Source of the DNA: Anaerolineales bacterium | GTDB taxonomy: Bacteria; Chloroflexota; Anaerolineae; Anaerolineales; Villigracilaceae | NCBI GenBank assembly: GCA_016928525.1 | Contig: JAFGKO010000124.1 | Location: forward strand, 1-17,843 | Direction of reading: 5' to 3' | DNA length: 17,843 nt | Shown: positions 12,720 to 17,843 of the stretch, piece after piece | How positions within the stretch are numbered: the first letter of the stretch is position 1 | Layout: each line of letters begins with the position of its first letter | Made by a program: the position numbers and the translations under genes | Notes under the pieces: model-generated | What the model was told of the DNA's origin: nothing | The model's database searches: none | Seen by the model: only the letters and a program-made list of their open reading frames with translations

Positions 12720-13778
12720 GTGAAACAAATATTTTTCGCTATCTTGTTAACTGCAGTTCTGCTGCTTGCAGGGTGCGGTCCATCGGTAGAAGAAGTCGCC
12801 ACTATGACGGCCGCAGCCTGGACCGCTACCCCGTTGCCAACTGCTACACCTACATTGACGCCTACAGCGACGCCTGTTCCTTTCGATGTGACAGTGAAAA
12901 TCACGGATCAGGACGGCAATCCTATTCCGGGCGCCCGTGTAGTATTTCCTGAGTCGGGAGATGATACCCCTGTAGCTGCTGACGATGGAGGTCAGGCTGC
13001 CTGGAATAACCTGCCTGGCGAAGCGGGAACATTGAGTGTATCCGCACAGGGATATTTGCCCGCCCAGCAAGCTCTGAGCCTGGAGCGCGGCCCGAACGAG
13101 GTCGCTGTGGCTTTGGAGCGCGATCCATATGGCCTGTTGCCAGCGGAGGCTTGTGCAGCGGGAGAAAAACTACTGTACATCGAAGATTTTCAGGATGGCC
13201 AAGCACAGGGTTGGCAGAGCATCAATGCCGCTATTGAGTTCAATGCAACTAATGGCTGGGGATTGGGACCAAAAGAGGAAGGGAATCAGGTCGTCTATTT
13301 CACGGGTATTAATGAGAATTCGGATGATTTGCAGGATTACGCTTTCGAAAACGTAGTCTGGCGTCTCAAAGTCCAGGCGAATGGGAATGACGGTTTTTCT
13401 TTCCTCAACTGGAAACACGCGCCAGCTCAAGGTGGGGATACACGTTATCCGATTCAATGGGGTGGGGAAGCGCTGATGGCCTTGACTCGCCTGTCGCCCG
13501 ATGCCGGTCATTTCGACGTCGACCGCAGCAATTTCCGGCCAAAGCCAGATCAATGGTATCAACTGGAAATCAGCTCGTACGATGGCCAGATCCAGGTTTG
13601 GGTGGATGGAAAAATGATGTTGGATTACCAGGATCCGCAACCTTTGCCCGCCGGCACGATCAGCCTCGAGGCCCACATCTGGAACGACCCGGAAACGATT
13701 TATTACTTTGATGATTTGTCTGTCTGCGAATTGGGCGCGCCTTTTGCGCCCATGCCTACGCCCACACCAGCGCCGTAG
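12720..13778 (+). CDS. Lipoprotein with Ig-like and concanavalin-like domains
   Basis: The 352-residue protein opens with a lipoprotein signal, MKQIFFAILLTAVLLLAGC, lipid-anchored at Cys19. A Thr/Pro-rich linker (TATPTLTPTATPVP) follows, then a carboxypeptidase-regulatory/Ig-like domain (~50-125; VKITDQDGNPIPGARVVF and VSAQGYLPAQQALSLERG), then a jelly-roll domain of the DUF1080/glucanase-like type (~140-340). The latter starts LLYIEDFQDGQAQGWQS and ends with QWYQLEISSYDGQIQVWVDG and YYFDDLSVCE. It probably binds or processes a polysaccharide at the outer face of the membrane; no catalytic pair is identifiable. Start is GTG 12720 with AAAGG 10 nt upstream; the nearer in-frame ATG at 12711 is followed by TAA. 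Its C-terminal domain resembles that of the CHAT protein in plan. The tail is again Pro/Thr rich. Confidence 0.83.
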   Translation: MKQIFFAILLTAVLLLAGCGPSVEEVATMTAAAWTATPLPTATPTLTPTATPVPFDVTVKITDQDGNPIPGARVVFPESGDDTPVAADDGGQAAWNNLPGEAGTLSVSAQGYLPAQQALSLERGPNEVAVALERDPYGLLPAEACAAGEKLLYIEDFQDGQAQGWQSINAAIEFNATNGWGLGPKEEGNQVVYFTGINENSDDLQDYAFENVVWRLKVQANGNDGFSFLNWKHAPAQGGDTRYPIQWGGEALMALTRLSPDAGHFDVDRSNFRPKPDQWYQLEISSYDGQIQVWVDGKMMLDYQDPQPLPAGTISLEAHIWNDPETIYYFDDLSVCELGAPFAPMPTPTPAP

Positions 13779-13803
13779 AGACCACTGTCAAATGAGAAAT
13801 TTA

Positions 13804-13839
13804 GAGCCAGAGGAAGGGCCTCTGGCTCGTTTGTTTTTA
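13804..13839 (+). terminator. Strong intrinsic terminator of the lipoprotein gene
   Basis: GAGCCAGAGG (13804-13813) and CCTCTGGCTC (13819-13828) form a perfect 10-bp stem with an AAGGG loop, followed by GTTTGTTTTTA. On the other strand TAAATTTC follows, so it may also stop the convergent histidine kinase transcript. Confidence 0.88.
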
Positions 13840-13883
13840 TACCGGCTACTCGCAGTTTGAAATTCAGATTGCAATCCGACTTG

Positions 13884-16166
13884 TTAAAGCGTCATCTTGA
13901 TTTCTCGTCCCATCTCAACCCCTGCCGGCTCGCCCTTCTCCGGTTTGGAGAGAGGCAGCAACACATGGAAGTGACTGCCGGGGAAGTGAGTTTCATCGTA
14001 CCCCTGGCTATCCACCCAGATACGCCCACCGTGCGCTTCGACGATGCCTTTGGCGAGCGCCAGTCCCAGCCCCGCGCCGCCGCCCTTGAAGCGCGACTTG
14101 CTGGTGGAGTGCTTGCCCAGTTCACCGGGCTGGTAGAACTTGGTAAAGATCAGATCGCGATACTCAGGAGCTACGCCCACGCCTGTGTCACTGATTGTGA
14201 CCTGTACACCGCCTTCGGGCGCGTCTTTGTTACCGGGCGGCAAAACCTTGCCGGTGACCGTGATTTTTCCATCATCCGGGGTGAATTTAATCGCATTGGT
14301 CACCAGGTGATAGAAGACTTTGTGCAGGATGTTCGGGTCAGCCTTCAAGAGAGGCAGGGCGGGCAGGTCAATTGACAGGGATTGGCTGCGCTCGGCGAAT
14401 TGCTTTGTCAGGCCGAAACACACTTCACGCACCAAATCTGCTACATCGATGGGCTGTAGATGTAGTTGCAGCGCGCGCGCGTCGATCTGGGCGATGTCGA
14501 ACATCGAGTCCATGATTTCGTGCAGACGCATGGTGCCGTCGTGCAGGCCTTTCATGATGATCTGGATGTCAGGGCTGATGTTGGTATCTTCGAGCAACAT
14601 TTCAGTGTAGCCCTTCATGACGGTCAGTGGCGTGCGCAATTCATGTGAAGCGATGCTGATGAAATCGGACTTGGTACGGTCGAGGCGTTCCAGGTCGCGG
14701 TTGGCCCGGTCAAGTGAATGGTAAGCCTGACGCAGTTCCTGGTTCAGGCGCACCAGATTTTCGACTAGGCGGGCATTTTCCAGCGCGACTGCGGTCTGGT
14801 TGGCGAGCGCGCTCAGGGTGACCAGGTCCTGCTCGGTGTAGCGGTTGCCGGAGAGTTTGGGACCAAAGGCCAGCAATCCGATCCAGCGGCGTTTGGCGAA
14901 GATGGGCACATATACTTCGGATTGGGTGGCGTTGAACCAATCCCGTTCGGAGCGTGTAACCGACCGATATGACGGGAGCAGGTCCAGGTCATATTGCAGG
15001 AGCGGGCGCTGTTCGCGCGTCAGGTATTGGACAATGGGACTTGTATCCGGTAATATCCCGGCTTTGATCTGTCGTTCGCCTGGGCTGCGCACGGCGCGCA
15101 GGAAGTAGGTCTTGCGGTTGTCCTGGCCCAGGTCTTGATCCACCAGAAAGAGAAAGCCGCGCGTAATCCCCAGCGACTCGATGATCAGGCCGATGGCCAC
15201 ACTTGCCAGGCGTTGCATCTCGAGGATGTTGCTGATGGTCTCGCCGTATTCACGCAAAGCGCGGCTGGGATCGAACTGTTCCAAATGCAGCCAGCTATCC
15301 ACCCAGCGGCGCACAAGGCTGAGCAGCGGCGTGAATAAGGTCGCCAGCACCAACGCGATCAGCGCGCCGACCACCAGGGGGTTGAATCTGGGGACAGCGC
15401 GGAAGAGCGATTGCGATAATGTAAACCCGGCCACATAAAAAGCCACAATGAGCAATGTGGTAATGACGTAGACCAGGACGCGCCGGAGGATCTGGCGCAC
15501 ATCGGGCAGGTTGTGCGTCAGGACAACATAGCCCATCAGGAATGTGGCTGCCAGGCGCAACGGGTTGCCAGGAATAGCACGGTTGCTGAAAATCAGGATA
15601 TCATTGGCGGCGATCAGGAAGAAGAAGGGCAGCCAATAGTTCAGGCGATTGCGATATAACGGCTGGTTCGAACGCCGGTAGGCCCTGCGGACAGCCGCCA
15701 GCCCGCTGACGAAAAAGATCAGCCAACCGAGTAAGATCAGATAGAAAGGCAGGTCATCGCGCGGTAATGACCACTGGCCGTTGGTCCACAGGGTGTCAGG
15801 CAGGCCGAATACATCTTGCGTGAACAGGATCAGTATGATCAGGAGCAGGCCTGCGACCACCAGCCAGGGCCACCCCTCCCGACGCAGGAACACGCTCACC
15901 ACCAATAACATCAGCATCGCCAGCAGCAGCGCGGCGTAGGTCTGGTACACTTGAGAGGTTCTTGTGCTGATGCCAGGAAGCAATCCGCTCCGCCAGAACG
16001 CTTCACCCACGCCCAGCAGAAGTCCACAGAAGGCATACAACGCCAGCAGATAATGGACAGGTTGATGCCCGTCCTGTCCGCGCAGCGCATTGATGAGCAC
16101 CGGCAGGTATAGCGCGGCGAGCAGCAGATACAGGCTCAAATCTATGATTTGCAGGGTGGAGAGCAT
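13884..16166 (-). CDS. Membrane sensor histidine kinase: 7TM+2TM-GAF-HisKA-HATPase
   Basis: The 760-residue protein has about nine hydrophobic helices in residues 1-275; the first seven resemble the 7TM input module of some histidine kinases. A GAF domain follows (~310-467; TYFLRAVRSPGERQIKAG, VYVPIFAKRRWIGLLAFG, YTEQDLVTLSALANQTAVAL), then a coiled stretch (LNQELRQAYHSLDRANRDLE). The HisKA H-box SDFISIASHELRTPLTVMKG has phospho-acceptor His508. In the ATPase domain the N-box YHLVTNAIKFTPD, G1 DTGVGV, F-box FTKFYQ and G2 GGGAGLGLALAKG are all intact, so the kinase should be active. No response regulator is in the window. I chose ATG 16166 (MLSTLQII) because a -10 box sits directly before it; a reading to 16265 adds 33 residues across the promoter. 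Divergent from the amylase gene. Confidence 0.92.
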   Translation of the reverse strand: MLSTLQIIDLSLYLLLAALYLPVLINALRGQDGHQPVHYLLALYAFCGLLLGVGEAFWRSGLLPGISTRTSQVYQTYAALLLAMLMLLVVSVFLRREGWPWLVVAGLLLIILILFTQDVFGLPDTLWTNGQWSLPRDDLPFYLILLGWLIFFVSGLAAVRRAYRRSNQPLYRNRLNYWLPFFFLIAANDILIFSNRAIPGNPLRLAATFLMGYVVLTHNLPDVRQILRRVLVYVITTLLIVAFYVAGFTLSQSLFRAVPRFNPLVVGALIALVLATLFTPLLSLVRRWVDSWLHLEQFDPSRALREYGETISNILEMQRLASVAIGLIIESLGITRGFLFLVDQDLGQDNRKTYFLRAVRSPGERQIKAGILPDTSPIVQYLTREQRPLLQYDLDLLPSYRSVTRSERDWFNATQSEVYVPIFAKRRWIGLLAFGPKLSGNRYTEQDLVTLSALANQTAVALENARLVENLVRLNQELRQAYHSLDRANRDLERLDRTKSDFISIASHELRTPLTVMKGYTEMLLEDTNISPDIQIIMKGLHDGTMRLHEIMDSMFDIAQIDARALQLHLQPIDVADLVREVCFGLTKQFAERSQSLSIDLPALPLLKADPNILHKVFYHLVTNAIKFTPDDGKITVTGKVLPPGNKDAPEGGVQVTISDTGVGVAPEYRDLIFTKFYQPGELGKHSTSKSRFKGGGAGLGLALAKGIVEAHGGRIWVDSQGYDETHFPGSHFHVLLPLSKPEKGEPAGVEMGREIKMTL

Positions 16167-16173
16167 TTGTGAA

Positions 16174-16179
16174 AGTATA
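16174..16179 (-). promoter_or_regulatory. -10 box placing transcription start at the kinase ATG (leaderless)
   Basis: On the minus strand TATACT (16179-16174, 5 of 6) is followed by 7 nt (TTCACAA) and then the ATG at 16166. No Shine-Dalgarno is present, so a leaderless mRNA is likely. No good -35 is visible. Confidence 0.45.
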
Positions 16180-16263
16180 CTCGAATTCCAATCTGTCTGA
16201 TATGCGGTAAGATTAACAAAAGCGAAAACTGACCAACCCATACACCCATCACAAGGCCAATCC

Positions 16264-17843
16264 ATGTCTGAAATCCATGTTTCACGCCCAGCACGCGATA
16301 CCTACCAATTCGATGAAGGACTGTTTTCCGCCAGCGGACGCGCTGCGGTAGCGGACTACGCTGCCGCGCGCCGTTTTGCTGAGACGATGTCTGCGCGTCG
16401 CTCTCAGCCCGTGCCTGCTTCCGATATCAATGCCATGGGACTGCTCAACGAGGTATTCCAGGTGCTAATCCGACAATATGAGCAGCGAAATCCGGGCCTC
16501 TTCCGGCGCGGGTTGGACTGGTTGGCTGCGCATGTCGGCGAGGCCCCGTTGGAGACCACACTTGTGCGCTTTACGGATGAATTCCCGCCACAGCCCGTCT
16601 ACCGTGGGGAGATGCCCGGGCAGGTCTTCTTGAACGCTGCCAGCGGGGATGTCCCACATCGCGAGCTATCCCTGGAAGAGATATTGTTGTTGCACATCAC
16701 TAATCTCAACCCGGCTACCAGGCCATACCGGGATATATTTGACGAATCGCCACTGAAAGAAACCAGCGCCTATGAACAGGTCGTGGACAAACTGAGCGAT
16801 TTCTTGAACGGTCAGCCGGAATTTGGCGATGAAGGCTCCGGCGAGACTCTCATACGGGTTTTGCGCGCGCCTGCGCTTGCCTCCCCAGATTCATTAGCCG
16901 GGCAGTTGGAATTTGTGATCAAAAAATGGGGTGCGTTGCTGGGTGATGACTTTATCCAACGTTTGCTGCGCGGCATAGATTTCGTAAAAGAAGAAGCTAC
17001 CCGTCACACCGGAACAGGCGGATTCGGTGGGGAAGCGCCTGTCCCGGAATTTCTCGGCTATCCCGAATACGAACGTTTCAGCGAAGACAAAGACTGGATG
17101 CCGCGCGCCATCTTGATGGCGAAGAACACCTATGTCTGGTTGGAGCAGCTTTCGCGCAAATACGGGCGCTGGATCCGCTTCCTGAACGACATCCCAGACG
17201 AAGAACTTGATATTTTAGCCCAGCGCGGCTTCACCGGCCTGTGGCTGATCGGCCTGTGGGAGCGCTCGCGCGCCAGCCAGCGCATTAAGCAGCGCATGGG
17301 CGACCATGACGCCGTTGCTTCGGCCTACTCGCTCTACTCCTACGACATAGCCGAAGACCTGGGTGGCTGGGGCGCGCTCGAAAACCTGCGCTGGCGTGCA
17401 TGGCAGCGGGGCATCCGCCTCTCGGCGGATATGGTCCCCAACCATATGGGTATCGACTCCAAATGGGTCATCGAGCACCCCGACTGGTTCCTGTCGCTGC
17501 CGTATGCGCCCTATCCCAACTACCAGTTCCAGAGCGAGGACCTGTGCGACGACGAGCGCGTGGCGGTCATCCTCGAAGACCATTACTACAACCACAGCGA
17601 TGCGGCGGTGGTCTTCAAGCGTATTGACCACTGGACCGGCGATACGCGCTACATCTACCACGGCAACGACGGCACGTCCATGCCCTGGAACGATACCGCC
17701 CAACTGGATTTCTCCAAGGCGGAAGTGCGCGAAGCCGTCATTCAGACCATCCTGCACGTGGCGCGCAATTTTCCAATTATCCGCTTCGATGCGGCCATGA
17801 CGCTGGCGAAGAAGCACATCCAGCGCCTGTGGTTCCCAGAGCC
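16264..17843 (+). CDS. GH13 alpha-amylase-family protein, 3' end beyond window
   Basis: The frame from ATG 16264 (MSEIHVSRPARDTYQFDEGL) stays open to the window edge, 526 full codons. Residues 1 to ~290 are an N-terminal region of no recognised fold. The (beta/alpha)8 barrel then begins around GRWIRFLNDIPDEELDILAQ and RGFTGLWLIGLWERS. GH13 region I is DMVPNHMG (Asp389-Asn393-His394). Region II is IRFDAAMTL with Arg507 and the nucleophile Asp509. The acid Glu (region III) and the second Asp (region IV) lie beyond the edge. Such enzymes cleave or transfer alpha-glucans; the exact activity is not readable from this part. No signal peptide is seen, so it is probably cytoplasmic. AAGG at 16253-16256 lies 7 nt before the ATG. 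It is divergent from the kinase with a 97-bp gap. Confidence 0.88.
   Translation, partial: MSEIHVSRPARDTYQFDEGLFSASGRAAVADYAAARRFAETMSARRSQPVPASDINAMGLLNEVFQVLIRQYEQRNPGLFRRGLDWLAAHVGEAPLETTLVRFTDEFPPQPVYRGEMPGQVFLNAASGDVPHRELSLEEILLLHITNLNPATRPYRDIFDESPLKETSAYEQVVDKLSDFLNGQPEFGDEGSGETLIRVLRAPALASPDSLAGQLEFVIKKWGALLGDDFIQRLLRGIDFVKEEATRHTGTGGFGGEAPVPEFLGYPEYERFSEDKDWMPRAILMAKNTYVWLEQLSRKYGRWIRFLNDIPDEELDILAQRGFTGLWLIGLWERSRASQRIKQRMGDHDAVASAYSLYSYDIAEDLGGWGALENLRWRAWQRGIRLSADMVPNHMGIDSKWVIEHPDWFLSLPYAPYPNYQFQSEDLCDDERVAVILEDHYYNHSDAAVVFKRIDHWTGDTRYIYHGNDGTSMPWNDTAQLDFSKAEVREAVIQTILHVARNFPIIRFDAAMTLAKKHIQRLWFPE

Noticed and set aside
13857..14375. 172-codon plus-strand frame opposite the kinase C-terminus
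   Set aside because: Antisense of the HATPase region; no independent support.
17215..17817. 200-codon minus-strand frame at the right edge
   Set aside because: Antisense to the GH13 barrel, whose regions I and II are clear on the plus strand.

Overview
The window reads as a chromosomal segment of a Chloroflexota bacterium, most likely class Anaerolineae. This is inferred from the gene families and their style, not from a marker gene. The pointers are a DUF951 protein beside an MGDG-synthase-type glycosyltransferase, an M29 aminopeptidase, Thr/Pro-rich lipoprotein linkers, multi-TM sensor kinases and cyclases, short palindromic repeats between genes, and mixed leaderless and Shine-Dalgarno starts. 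No rRNA, tRNA, CRISPR array or prophage was seen.

Layout. 1-2408: the first 29 codons of an EamA-type exporter (minus) diverge from a 724-residue CHAT protease-like transmembrane protein (plus). 2436-2960: an O6-alkylguanine-DNA alkyltransferase (minus), convergent with the CHAT gene. 3212-4450: a TyrA-like dehydrogenase followed 3 nt later by a GIY-YIG protein, ending in a hairpin that also separates them from a convergent phosphoribosyltransferase (4463-5014, minus). 5143-6481: DUF951 protein overlapping an MGDG-synthase-like glycosyltransferase. 6482-6948: a scar holding the 5' end of an IS5-type transposase gene fused to the 5' end of an MFS transporter gene, then a minus-strand terminator and a long palindrome. 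6949-8208: M29 aminopeptidase (minus), divergent from a GNAT-like protein (8325-9455). 9457-12453: a dispersed repeat, a four-TM membrane protein and a 7TM-PAS-GAF-GGDEF diguanylate cyclase, then a palindrome and a broken second copy of the membrane protein's 3' end. 12720-13778: lipoprotein with a concanavalin-like C-terminal domain. 13884-16166: multi-TM/GAF histidine kinase (minus), divergent from a GH13 alpha-amylase-family gene that runs off the right edge.

The genes do not form one pathway. The recurring theme is envelope sensing and signalling: a CHAT protein with a predicted extracellular lectin-like domain, a membrane cyclase, an orphan membrane kinase and a surface lipoprotein. The most unusual object is the CHAT protein. 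Its cytoplasmic protease-like domain is joined through a TPR-like stretch and one TM helix to an outside jelly-roll-like domain, and base composition changes sharply at the domain boundary. No substrate or effector partner, such as a gasdermin, is visible beside it, so a complete new system cannot be claimed. Other notable points are a TyrA-like enzyme lacking the usual catalytic His motif, two probable leaderless promoters, and a cyclase gene bracketed by direct copies of its neighbour's 3' end.
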